NCBI GenBank assembly: GCA_034664395.1
Contig: JAXDHQ010000317.1
Span: 1 to 19,287, forward strand
DNA from: JAOPZW01 sp034664395
Lineage (GTDB): Bacteria > Actinomycetota > Thermoleophilia > Solirubrobacterales > Solirubrobacteraceae
Length of the DNA: 19,287 bases
Direction: 5' to 3'
This document shows, piece after piece, positions 7,361 through 13,940 of the stretch; positions within the stretch are counted from its first letter, which is position 1, and every line of letters begins with the position of its first letter. Position numbers and translations under genes: made by a program. A model generated the notes under the pieces. The model was not told the DNA's origin and searched no databases. It saw nothing but the letters and a program-made list of their open reading frames with translations.

Positions 7361-8161
7361 CTACCCGCCGCCGAACGTCGCCGGACGCTTCTCGATGAAC
7401 GCGGCCACGCCCTCGGCGAAGTCGGCCGAGCCCGCGAGCTCCTGCTGGACCTCCGCCTCCAACGCGAGCTGCTGTGCCATGTCGGCGTACAGCCAGCGGT
7501 TGAGCTGGCGCTTGGTGCCGGCGTAGGAGCGCGTCGGTCCCGTGGCGAGGCGGTCGCGCAGGGCGGCGACCTCCTCGTCGAAGGCCGCGTCGGGGACGAC
7601 CCGGTTGATCAGGCCCCACTCCAGCGCCAGCGGCGCGGGGACCCGCTCGCCGAGCAGCGCCATCTCGGCGGCGCGGGTGAAGCCGACCCGACTGGGCACG
7701 AAGAGCGACGAGCCGCCGTCGGGCGCGAGGCCGATGTTGGCGAACGCGAGCAGGAAGTAGGCCGACTCGCGGGCCACGAGCAGGTCGGCGGCGAGGGCGA
7801 GCGAGCAGCCGATGCCGACGGCGGGGCCGTTGACCGCGGCGAGGACCGGCTTGGGCATGGTCCGCACGAGCTCGATGATCGGGTGGTAGCGGTCGGTGAG
7901 CGCCGACCCGATGTCGGGATGCCCGGCCGCGGTGCGGTCGCCGCTCGTGACGTCGCGCAGGTCGGCGCCGGCGGAGAACGCCCGGCCGGCTCCGGTGAGG
8001 ACGACCGCGCGGACGGCGTCGTCGGCGGCGGCTTCGCGCAGGGCGGCGAGCAGGTCGGCGCCGAGCTGCGCGTTCCACGCGTTCAGCGTCTCGGGGCGCG
8101 ACAGCTCGATGGTCGCCGCCGCTCCGTCGCGGCGCACGTTGACGGTGTTCAGGTCGGGCAT
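7361..8161 (-). CDS. Enoyl-CoA hydratase/isomerase family protein (PaaG-like crotonase)
   Basis: A 266-residue crotonase-fold protein. Oxyanion-hole segments are GRAFSAGADL (about 59-68) and NGPAVGIGCSLALAAD (about 111-126). The first catalytic Glu of classical crotonases is not visible by hand alignment (Phe at the equivalent position). An Asp is present at residue 148 in IGLAPDGG, as in PaaG-type 2,3-dehydroadipyl-CoA hydratase/epoxyphenylacetyl-CoA isomerases; a Glu near 166 may match the second catalytic Glu. It therefore acts on an acyl-CoA, more likely as an isomerase than a standard beta-oxidation hydratase. No other paa or beta-oxidation genes are nearby, so the substrate is unknown. 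The ATG is preceded by TAGGTT and seven bases, with no Shine-Dalgarno sequence. Confidence 0.92.
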   Translation of the reverse strand: MPDLNTVNVRRDGAAATIELSRPETLNAWNAQLGADLLAALREAAADDAVRAVVLTGAGRAFSAGADLRDVTSGDRTAAGHPDIGSALTDRYHPIIELVRTMPKPVLAAVNGPAVGIGCSLALAADLLVARESAYFLLAFANIGLAPDGGSSLFVPSRVGFTRAAEMALLGERVPAPLALEWGLINRVVPDAAFDEEVAALRDRLATGPTRSYAGTKRQLNRWLYADMAQQLALEAEVQQELAGSADFAEGVAAFIEKRPATFGGG

Positions 8162-8168
8162 GGCCGGC

Positions 8169-8174
8169 AACCTA
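8169..8174 (-). promoter_or_regulatory. Putative -10 element, leaderless start of the crotonase gene
   Basis: On the minus strand TAGGTT is followed by seven bases and then the ATG at 8161, placing +1 at the A of the start codon. The -35 region is weak (CTGAGC at about 8192-8197). It lies between this gene and the remnant of the permease/UspA gene. Confidence 0.45.
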
Positions 8175-8193
8175 TCGACCCGCGGGCCGGGGC

Positions 8194-8612
8194 TCAGGCC
8201 GTCGGCACGAGGACGGCCGGACGCTCGGCCGCCGCCGGCCGCGTGCGCCCCGCGCGCCGGGTGCGCAGCACGCTCGTGAGCACGGGCAGCCCGGCCCGGC
8301 GCGCGGCCAGGCGCGCGCTGTCCAGGGCGCTGCGGGCGCGCGCCTCCTCGACCGGCATCTCGGCGTCGATCGGAAGCTGGCTCGGGACCTCGATGATGTA
8401 CAGCGCGTCGACCACCGCGTCCTCGCCGACCAGGCGCGCCGCCTTGGTGATCGCCCGGGCGCTGACGTCGGTGCCGAAGATCGGCACGAGCGCCGAGCCG
8501 TAAGTGGGGGACAAAGAACGCCGAGATGGCGATCGTGATGATGTAGTCGAGGGTCAGCGCCCAGCCGGCGACGAACATCCAGGGCGACGACGATGAGGCG
8601 TCGCGGCGACAT
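8194..8612 (-). pseudogene. Remnant of an APC-family amino-acid permease with C-terminal UspA domain
   Basis: Three pieces lie in three reading frames on the minus strand. The first starts at an ATG at 8612 (MSPRRLIVVAL) behind a -10-like TACACT. The second (about 8585-8510) encodes SPWMFVAGWALTLDYIITI and ISAFFVPHL, a transmembrane segment very like the third helix of APC-superfamily permeases. The third (8514-8194) encodes YGSALVPIFGTDVSARAI, then VDALYIIEVPSQLP, the start of a UspA domain of the kind found at the C-terminus of actinobacterial APC permeases. The final half of the UspA fold is replaced by GRTRPAAAERPAVLVPTA. A normal protein of this type would be over 600 residues, so most of the transporter is deleted and the rest is frameshifted. 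A 106-residue product from the TTG at 8514 is possible but unlikely to function. Confidence 0.7.
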
Positions 8613-8619
8613 CGACGCG

Positions 8620-8625
8620 AGTGTA
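8620..8625 (-). promoter_or_regulatory. Surviving -10-like element upstream of the permease/UspA remnant
   Basis: TACACT on the minus strand ends seven bases before the ATG at 8612, the same geometry as the other leaderless-type starts in this window. It suggests the original or fused gene began at this ATG and that the promoter outlived the coding sequence. Confidence 0.4.
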
Positions 8626-8739
8626 GGTCGCACGTCGGCTCCGACCGGAGTCGGCGGTGGGCTGCACGACTGCGCACGCGATCCTGCACATTGCACGGTG
8701 GAGAGCCGGCCGCCGTCGCGAGAGAGTTCACGGTGCCCC

Positions 8740-8774
8740 TGGACCGCCGTCCACTTGCCCCGTAGGGCGGTCCA
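8740..8774. repeat. Inverted repeat 1 (9-bp arms)
   Basis: TGGACCGCC at 8740-8748 is the exact reverse complement of GGCGGTCCA at 8766-8774, with a 17-base loop. Confidence 0.6.
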
Positions 8775-8783
8775 CCGTTCCCC

Positions 8784-8819
8784 GCGACCTGACTGCGCCG
8801 GAAGCGCGGGTCAGGTCGC
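8784..8819. repeat. Inverted repeat 2 (10-bp arms with inner 4-bp stem)
   Basis: GCGACCTGAC at 8784-8793 pairs perfectly with GTCAGGTCGC at 8810-8819. The 16-base loop itself contains GCGC-CGGAA-GCGC, so a two-tier hairpin can form. A moderately GC-rich 10-bp perfect match is unlikely to be a mere composition effect. Confidence 0.7.
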
Positions 8820-8833
8820 TGGGACCGGACCGG

Positions 8834-8864
8834 GAGGCGGGCCGCAACCGCTGCGGCCCGCCTC
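8834..8864. terminator. Inverted repeat 3: perfect 13-bp hairpin, terminator-like
   Basis: GAGGCGGGCCGCA at 8834-8846 pairs perfectly with TGCGGCCCGCCTC at 8852-8864 around a five-base loop (ACCGC). It is the strongest hairpin seen in the window. No T-tract follows on either strand, so it may be a GC-rich, tail-less terminator, the end of a small RNA, or a binding site. It lies 35 bases upstream of the amidotransferase-type start codon. Confidence 0.5.
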
Positions 8865-8886
8865 TCGCCCACCCTCGCGAGGTGGG

Positions 8887-8892
8887 TAGGCT
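8887..8892 (+). promoter_or_regulatory. Putative -10 element, leaderless start of the amidotransferase-type gene
   Basis: TAGGCT is followed by seven bases and the ATG at 8900, so +1 would be the start codon itself. It decides the start: the more upstream frame extension to 8657 has no signal and runs through the inverted repeats. The -35 position falls at the end of the 13-bp hairpin and is poor. Confidence 0.5.
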
Positions 8893-8899
8893 CGATGGG

Positions 8900-9634
8900 A
8901 TGCGACGCCCCGTCATCGGCCTGTGCACCGCGCTGGAGCGTGCCCGCTGGAGCGTCTGGGACCAGGAGGCGTTCCTGCTCGCGCGCTCGTACGTCGACGC
9001 CGTGCACCGCGCCGGCGGGATGGCCGTGCTGCTGCCCCCCGACGAGCAGGTCGAGCGCGATCCCGACGAGGTCCTCGATCTCCTGGACGGGCTGATCCTG
9101 GCCGGCGGCGCCGACATCGACCCGGCGGCGTACGGCGAGCCCGCGCACCGCGAGACGACCGGGACGGTGCCCGTGCGCGACGGCTTCGAGATCGCGCTCG
9201 CGCGCCGCGCCCTCGAGCGCGACCTGCCGCTGCTGGGCATCTGCCGCGGCATGCAGCTCATGAACGTCGCCGCCGGCGGAACGCTGCTGCAGCACCTGCC
9301 CGACAGCCACGGCCACCACGAGCACCGCCGCCACCCCGGCACCTTCGACGGCGCCGACCACGACGTGCGCCTGGCCGCGGGCTCGCTCGCCGCGCGCGCC
9401 GCCGGCGAGGTCGTGCACGGGACGAAGTCCCACCACCACCAGGGGATCGACCGCGTCGGCGACGGCCTGAGCGTCACCGGCTGGGCGGTCCTCGACGAGC
9501 TCCCCGAGGCGGTCGAGGTGCCCGAGCGGCGCTTCGCGCTCGGCGTGCAGTGGCACCCGGAGGCCGACGAGCGCAGCCGTCTCATCGAGGCGCTGGTGCG
9601 CGAGGCCGACGCCGCCCGCAACGGCAACCGCTAG
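8900..9634 (+). CDS. Class I glutamine-amidotransferase-like gamma-glutamyl hydrolase (PuuD-like, peptidase C26)
   Basis: A 244-residue cytoplasmic enzyme. The nucleophile elbow is GICRGMQLMN with C115, and the catalytic dyad is completed by H219 and E221 in GVQWHPEAD. The oxyanion strand ILAGGADIDPAAYGE (about 66-80) and KSHHHQGID (about 177-185) are typical of the peptidase C26 / gamma-glutamyl-GABA hydrolase (PuuD) branch, not of synthase-linked amidotransferases. It probably hydrolyses a gamma-glutamyl amide, for example in polyamine breakdown. No glutamyl-putrescine synthetase or oxidase gene is nearby, so the substrate is not settled. It converges on the sigma factor gene, with both stop codons sharing one CTAG. 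It probably starts leaderless at 8900. Confidence 0.93.
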   Translation: MRRPVIGLCTALERARWSVWDQEAFLLARSYVDAVHRAGGMAVLLPPDEQVERDPDEVLDLLDGLILAGGADIDPAAYGEPAHRETTGTVPVRDGFEIALARRALERDLPLLGICRGMQLMNVAAGGTLLQHLPDSHGHHEHRRHPGTFDGADHDVRLAAGSLAARAAGEVVHGTKSHHHQGIDRVGDGLSVTGWAVLDELPEAVEVPERRFALGVQWHPEADERSRLIEALVREADAARNGNR

Positions 9635-10203
9635 GCCGCCGCCCGCGTTCGCTCCAGCGCGGCCCGGGCGCGGCAGACGAGCGCCTTGGAGCCGCCGGCC
9701 GACACGTGCAGGCGACGGCCGATCGCCTCGTGGGAGGCGTCGCCGAGCGCGTGCAGCACGAGCGCGGTGCGCTGGCGCTCGGGCAGGCCCTGCAGGTCGC
9801 CGACGAGGGCGCGCAGCTCGTCGGCGCGCAGCACGCGCTCGTGCGGGTCGTCGCCGGCGTCGCGCAGCACCGGCGCGTGGACCGCGAGGTCGGTGGTGCG
9901 CAGCGGCCGGCGCAGGACGTCGAGCGCGCCGTTGCGCACGATCGTGTAGAGCCACGGCTTGAGCGCCATCGCGCGCGCGTCGGCCCGCAGGGCGTGCAGC
10001 GCGCGCACGAACGCGTCCTGCACGACCTCCTCGGCGTCGTGGTGGGCGCCGCCCAGGAGCTGGCGGGCGTGGGCGACCAGGCGCCGGGCGTAGCGCTCGT
10101 GGATGGCGTCGAAGGCCCGGTCGTCGCCGCCGCGCACGAGGGCGACGAGCTGCTCGTCGGTCGCGGCCCGGTAGGCGGTGGGGTGCAGGAGGATCGCGGT
10201 CAT
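9631..10203 (-). CDS. ECF-type RNA polymerase sigma factor
   Basis: A 190-residue sigma-70 family protein. Region 2 spans about residues 27-98 (FDAIHERYARRL, DAEEVVQDAFVRA, PWLYTIVRNGALDVLRR) and region 4 about 130-185 (LPERQRTALVLHALGDASHEAIG, then VSAGGSKALVCRARAALE). There is no region 3, as expected for ECF factors. It directs RNA polymerase to a dedicated promoter set. No adjacent zinc-type anti-sigma gene is present: downstream it overlaps the convergent hydrolase gene by four bases, and upstream is the divergent FHA-HTH gene. Control by the neighbouring kinase/FHA pair is possible but only inferred. The region 4 recognition helix reads 'HVSAGGSKALV', with Gly-Gly where many ECFs have a turn plus Thr/Val. 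The start is set by CAAGCT six bases upstream. Confidence 0.94.
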   Translation of the reverse strand: MTAILLHPTAYRAATDEQLVALVRGGDDRAFDAIHERYARRLVAHARQLLGGAHHDAEEVVQDAFVRALHALRADARAMALKPWLYTIVRNGALDVLRRPLRTTDLAVHAPVLRDAGDDPHERVLRADELRALVGDLQGLPERQRTALVLHALGDASHEAIGRRLHVSAGGSKALVCRARAALERTRAAA

Positions 10204-10209
10204 GGCGCC

Positions 10210-10238
10210 AGCTTGCGGGCGCGACCGCCCCGTGTCCG
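10210..10238 (-). promoter_or_regulatory. Putative promoter of the ECF sigma factor gene
   Basis: On the minus strand CGGACA (10233-10238) and CAAGCT (10210-10215) are separated by 17 bases and followed by six bases to the ATG. The -35 hexamer matches TTGACA at four positions. The divergent FHA-HTH gene starts from the same 102-base gap. Confidence 0.35.
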
Positions 10239-10291
10239 CCCACCCCGGGGCTACATCTGCCCCCCGAAGGTGGGGCGTCTTTCACCCTTTG

Positions 10292-10297
10292 TAGCCT
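10292..10297 (+). promoter_or_regulatory. Putative -10 element, leaderless start of the FHA-HTH gene
   Basis: TAGCCT is followed by eight bases and a GTG at 10306. It supports that GTG over more distant in-frame starts, because the frame stays open upstream only as a high-GC artefact. No clear -35 is visible. The gap to the divergent sigma gene contains nothing else recognisable. Confidence 0.45.
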
Positions 10298-10305
10298 TGA
10301 CGGCG

Positions 10306-10983
10306 GTGCCGAACTCCCCGCTGCAGGCGCACTCCGCCACGCCCGCCGAGCTGCGCGACCGCATCGAGGCCGAGCGAACCGGGCGGCCGTTCCTCGTCCT
10401 GCGCGACGGCGAGGGGGCCCAGTGCCTGCTCGACCTCGCCGCCCACGACCGCGTCAGCATCGGCCGCGCCAACGGCAACGAGCTGAGCCTGGCGTGGGAC
10501 ACGGAGGTGTCGCGGCTGCACGCCGAGCTCGAGGCGATCGCCGGGGAGTGGACGGTCAGCGACGACGGGCTCTCGCGCAACGGGACCTACGTCAACGGCA
10601 GTCGCATCTCGGGGCGCACGCGCCTGCGCGACGGCGACGTCCTGCGCGTGGGGCAGACCGCGATCGCCTTCCGGCGCCCCGAGTCCGAGGACTCGATGCC
10701 CACCCAGGTCGCCGGCGTGCGGCTGACCCTCGGCGACCTGCCGCCGACCCAGCGCCAGGTCCTCGTCGCCCTCGCCCGGCCCTACAAGGTCGACGAGTTC
10801 GCCGTCCCCGCCACCAACCAGCAGATCGCCGGCGAGCTGCACCTCAGCGTCGACGCCGTCAAGTCCCACCTGCGCACGCTGTTCCAGCGCTTCGGGATCG
10901 AGCACCTGCCCCAGAACCAGAAGCGCTCGCGGCTCGTCGCCGAGGCGCTGCAGTCGGGGCTGATCTCGACCCGCGACCTGTAG
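10306..10983 (+). CDS. FHA-domain protein with C-terminal helix-turn-helix
   Basis: A 225-residue protein. An FHA domain covers about residues 40-123 with all phosphothreonine-binding landmarks: G53-R54, S69-R70-x-H72, N92-G93 and the NGSRI turn. A putative DNA-binding domain follows at about 143-215 (LPPTQRQVLVALARPY, TNQQIAGELHLSVDAVKSHLRTLF), close to LuxR-type HTHs in its SVDAVKSHLR recognition helix. FHA domains bind phosphothreonine, usually on or produced by Ser/Thr kinases. The convergent gene 16 bases away is such a kinase, making it the likely partner. The order FHA then HTH is the reverse of EmbR-type regulators. It would be cytoplasmic. The start GTG is supported by TAGCCT eight bases upstream. 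Confidence 0.9.
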   Translation: MPNSPLQAHSATPAELRDRIEAERTGRPFLVLRDGEGAQCLLDLAAHDRVSIGRANGNELSLAWDTEVSRLHAELEAIAGEWTVSDDGLSRNGTYVNGSRISGRTRLRDGDVLRVGQTAIAFRRPESEDSMPTQVAGVRLTLGDLPPTQRQVLVALARPYKVDEFAVPATNQQIAGELHLSVDAVKSHLRTLFQRFGIEHLPQNQKRSRLVAEALQSGLISTRDL

Positions 10984-10999
10984 GCGGCGCCGGCCGGGC

Positions 11000-12946
11000 T
11001 CAGCCGAAGTCGACGCGCTGCAGCGTCCCGCGGCCGAGGCTGCCGACCCAGACGTGCTTGCCGTCGACGTCGATGGCGAACGGGTTGGGGTCGACGTCGA
11101 CCGGCGCGCTGACCGGGCGGCCGCTGACCGGGTCGATCCGCGTCAGCGTGCTGTCGAGGAGGTTGGCCACCCACACCGCCCCGCCGCCGATCGCCACGCC
11201 CTGCGGCGCCCGGCCCACGCCGATCCGCGTCGGGTTCAGCGACCTCGTGTCGATCCGCGTGAGCGAGTCCTCGCCCGCGTTGGTCACCCACACCGCCCCC
11301 TCGCCGACGGTGAGGTCGGCGGGCCTGTCGCCCACGATGAGCGACTGCTGGCGCGCGGTGCGCAGGTCGACGCGCGTCAGGGTGTTGGCCCGGCGGGCGA
11401 GGACCCACACCGCCCCGGCGCCGATCGCCAGGTTCTGCAGGCCGTCGGGCAGCGAGATCGTCTTGCTGATCTGGCGGGTGCGCGGATCGACGCGGATGAG
11501 CAGTCCCGGGGTCCCGCGGATGCCCACCCACACGGCCCGCTGACCGATGCCCACCGCCACCACCTTGCCCTGCGAGGGCAGCGCGATCGGACTGCCCGAC
11601 GTCCGGTGCGAGCGCAGGCTCACCGACACGAGCGCCGGGCCGCTCTGGTTGGCGACCCAGAGCTGGCCGAAGCCGGCCGCGGCGGCCGCGGCCAGCGTGC
11701 CCACCCTGGGGCTGGCGCCGCGCAGTCGCCCGGTGGCGGTCGAGATCACGGCCAGGCGATCGTCGCGGGCGCGCGTCACCCACACCGACCCGTCGGCCAC
11801 GGTGATGGAGTTGGGCCGGCCGCCGAGCGCGACGGTCCGTCCGACCTTCGCCGTCAACGGCTCGGGCGCCGCCGGCGACGCGGGCCCGGTCGACCCCGTG
11901 TGGCCGCCGCCCGATCCGCCGGCGTCCAGGACGATGGCGGCGACCACGGCGAGGACGGCCGCCGGCACGGCGGCCAGCGCCCACGCCCATGGGCGCCGAC
12001 GTCGCGCCGGCGCCGCGGCGATCGCGGTCGGCGCCTCGTCGGGCGAGGCGACGGTCTCCGCCTCGCCGGGCGCCGCCGCGCCGACGGCGACGCGCCGCTC
12101 GGGGCCGGCCGGCACCGGACGTCCGGCGGCGGCCAGCGCCGCGCGTCCGAGGTCGCCGGCGGACGGGTAGCGGGCGTCGGGATCCTTCGCCAGCGCGCGG
12201 GCGACGACCGGGTCGAAGTCCGCCGAGCCGCCATCGCCGACCGGTGGCGGGTCCTCGTGCAGGTGGGCCCACAGCGTCCCCTCGTCGGAGTCGCGGTGGT
12301 AGGGCGGCTTGCCCGTGAGCGAGTGGAAGAGCACGCAGCCCAGCGCGTAGACGTCGATCCGCGCGTCGGCGCGCTCGCCGCGGATCTGCTCGGGCGCCAC
12401 GTAGCCGAGCGTCCCCACCCAGCCGCCCTCGCGCGTCGAGCCCGTGTGCGACGTCACGCGCTTGGTCAGGCCGAAGTCGGTCAGGTAGGCGTGGTCGCCC
12501 GGGCCGAGGAGGACGTTGGCGGGCTTGACGTCGCGGTGGACGATCCCGCGCGCGTGGGCGGCGTCGAGCGCGCTGCCCACCTGGCTGACGATCTGCGCCG
12601 CGCGCTCGGGCTCCAGCCGTCCGGCGGCGCGCACCAGCGTGCGCAGGTCCGAGCCCTCGACGTAGCGCATCGCGATGTACAGGGCGCCCTCGTGCTCGCC
12701 CGTGTAGTAGATCGGGATGACGTTGGGGTGGTCGATCGACGCGGCCGCGCGCGACTCGCGCTCGAAGCGCTCGCGGAAGTCCGGGTCCTCGGCGAGCTGC
12801 GGCGCGATGAGCTTGAGCGCCACGGGGCGATCGAGATCGAGCTGCGTGGCCCGGTAGACGACGCCCATGCCGCCGCGCCCCGCGATCCCGAGGATCCGGT
12901 GGCCGGCGAACTCGTCTCCCTCGTGCAGCTCTGGCACGCGGGCCAT
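11000..12946 (-). CDS. Receptor-type Ser/Thr protein kinase with extracellular seven-bladed beta-propeller
   Basis: A 648-residue, probably single-pass membrane protein. The Hanks-type kinase (about 13-275) has the Gly loop GRGGMG (23-28), K45, HRDVKPAN with catalytic D139 and N144, DFG at 157-159, and an APEQ activation-segment end near 184. A Pro/Ala-rich juxtamembrane stretch and RRRR lead into one transmembrane helix (about 320-341). Outside, from about residue 360, are seven repeats each containing a 'xWV' core (SVWVT, QLWVA, AVWVG, AVWVL, AVWVT, AVWVA, HVWVG) spaced 39-43 residues apart, with TRID/RVD ends: a YVTN/Vgb-like propeller. This matches the architecture of mycobacterial PknD, though that propeller has six blades. 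It presumably senses an extracellular ligand and phosphorylates cytoplasmic targets such as the convergent FHA-HTH protein. The ATG at 12946 lacks a Shine-Dalgarno sequence. Confidence 0.95.
   Translation of the reverse strand: MARVPELHEGDEFAGHRILGIAGRGGMGVVYRATQLDLDRPVALKLIAPQLAEDPDFRERFERESRAAASIDHPNVIPIYYTGEHEGALYIAMRYVEGSDLRTLVRAAGRLEPERAAQIVSQVGSALDAAHARGIVHRDVKPANVLLGPGDHAYLTDFGLTKRVTSHTGSTREGGWVGTLGYVAPEQIRGERADARIDVYALGCVLFHSLTGKPPYHRDSDEGTLWAHLHEDPPPVGDGGSADFDPVVARALAKDPDARYPSAGDLGRAALAAAGRPVPAGPERRVAVGAAAPGEAETVASPDEAPTAIAAAPARRRRPWAWALAAVPAAVLAVVAAIVLDAGGSGGGHTGSTGPASPAAPEPLTAKVGRTVALGGRPNSITVADGSVWVTRARDDRLAVISTATGRLRGASPRVGTLAAAAAAGFGQLWVANQSGPALVSVSLRSHRTSGSPIALPSQGKVVAVGIGQRAVWVGIRGTPGLLIRVDPRTRQISKTISLPDGLQNLAIGAGAVWVLARRANTLTRVDLRTARQQSLIVGDRPADLTVGEGAVWVTNAGEDSLTRIDTRSLNPTRIGVGRAPQGVAIGGGAVWVANLLDSTLTRIDPVSGRPVSAPVDVDPNPFAIDVDGKHVWVGSLGRGTLQRVDFG
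11046..11787 (-). repeat. Seven tandem propeller-coding repeats within the kinase gene
   Basis: On the plus strand the conserved core ACCCACAC or a variant begins at 11046, 11169, 11286, 11403, 11526, 11655 and 11778, giving spacings of 123, 117, 117, 123, 129 and 123 bases, all multiples of three. Each core encodes the V/L-W-V strand of one blade on the minus strand. The three middle units (11169, 11286, 11403) are the most alike, suggesting the most recent duplications. Confidence 0.8.
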
Positions 12947-12997
12947 TGTGCAGCACGGACCGTCCGCCTCGGCAACCGAGGGGTCCGCACGCACCGT

Positions 12998-13003
12998 TAT
13001 CCT
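12998..13003 (+). promoter_or_regulatory. Putative -10 element of the PAP2/flippase-like operon
   Basis: TATCCT lies 11 bases before the ATG at 13015, in the 68-base gap shared with the divergent kinase gene. A TSS 7 bases downstream would leave a leader of only 4-5 bases. No good -35 is visible. Confidence 0.4.
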
Positions 13004-13014
13004 GGCCAGCCTCG

Positions 13015-13940
13015 ATGCGCGGTCGGATCGCCATATCCGCGGCCGCGTGGGGGGTGGTGGCCGCGGGCGCGATCGCCCCGATCGTCCGCCGGCGACTCCG
13101 CCTCCCACCGCCCGTCGTCGTCGCCGCGGCCGCCGCCGCGCCGGTCGCGCTGTGCGTTGCCGTCCCGCGCTCGCGGCTGCGCGACGTCGCCGTCGTCTGC
13201 CTGCAGATGAAGGCCTACCTGACGACCTACGAGCTGCCCCACGACGACGCCGAGCGGCTCCGCGCCAGGGTCCGCATCCGGTATCCGATCGTGATCGACG
13301 ACGTCCTCGGGCTCGGCGATCTGCCGGGGCTGCGCCTGCAGCGGCTCATGGCGCGCGAGGGGGCTACCGGGCGCCTGGACCGCGTGCTCGTCTGGTGCCA
13401 CTGGGTGTGGTTCCTCGTGCCGCACGGCAGCGCCGCCTTCGTGCTGCTGCGCCGGCCCGAGCAGTTCAAGCGCGCCGCGGCCCAGATCTACGGGGTCTTC
13501 GACCTGGGCGTCATCGCCTACTGGGCGATCCCCACGGCCCCGCCGTGGTACGCCGCGCAGGTCGGGGCGCTCGGCGAGCGCACCCCCGAGCTGCGGCGGA
13601 TGATGTTGGAGCACGGCGAGGCGTTCTGGAAGACCGCCTGGGGCCCGCTCTACGATGTCCTCGGGGGCAATCCCCTAGCCGCCATGCCCTCCCTGCACTT
13701 CGCCACATCCGTGATGGCCGCCCACGTGCTCACCGACGCCGGTCCGCTGCCCGGCACGCTGGGTTGGAGCTACGCGCTGACCCTGGGGTTCGCGCTCGTC
13801 TACCTGGGCGAGCACTACGTCGCCGACCTGCTCGCGGGACTGGCCCTGGCCGAGGGCGTCCGCCGCCACGGCCACCGCGCCGCGCCGGCCCTGCGCGCGG
13901 CCGTCCGCGCGGTCCAGCACCTCGAGTCCCGCGCGCACGC

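Larger units (their letters stand above)
8613..8899. other. Gene-free 287-base gap with three successive inverted repeats
   Basis: No credible protein is seen on either strand; open frames here are short, Arg/Pro-rich and lack starts with upstream signals. The left third carries the promoter of the permease/UspA remnant on the minus strand. The right half holds three separate perfect inverted repeats (8740-8774, 8784-8819, 8834-8864) followed by the -10-like element of the amidotransferase-type gene at 8887. It could encode a small structured RNA, a protein-binding region or stacked terminators. No tRNA T-loop or known riboswitch consensus was recognised. Confidence 0.6.

Noticed and set aside
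8593..8889. 98-codon plus-strand ORF in the gap before the hydrolase gene
   Set aside because: Arg/Pro/Ser-rich, no start signal, and it reads through all three inverted repeats.
8657..8899. Upstream extension of the hydrolase ORF to 8657
   Set aside because: Homologues of this family start close to the 'RPVIGLCT' strand; the ATG at 8900 has a well-placed TAGGCT and the extension covers the inverted repeats.
8613..8899. tRNA gene in the structured gap
   Set aside because: No T-loop consensus (GTTCRANNC), no cloverleaf arm spacing and no anticodon stem could be fitted.
7361..10285. 974-codon minus-strand frame running from the crotonase gene through the sigma factor gene
   Set aside because: The frame is open by composition. 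It contains the true crotonase (to 8161) and a stretch of the permease remnant, but passes antisense through the hydrolase gene and out of frame through the sigma gene.
11046..11787. CRISPR-like array because of the regularly spaced ACCCACAC cores
   Set aside because: Spacings are multiples of three, repeat units are degenerate and lie inside a coding region for propeller blades.
11054..13210. 718-codon plus-strand frame across the kinase gene
   Set aside because: It is antisense to a kinase with all catalytic motifs; composition is Arg/Ala/Asp/His-rich and lacks any recognisable fold.
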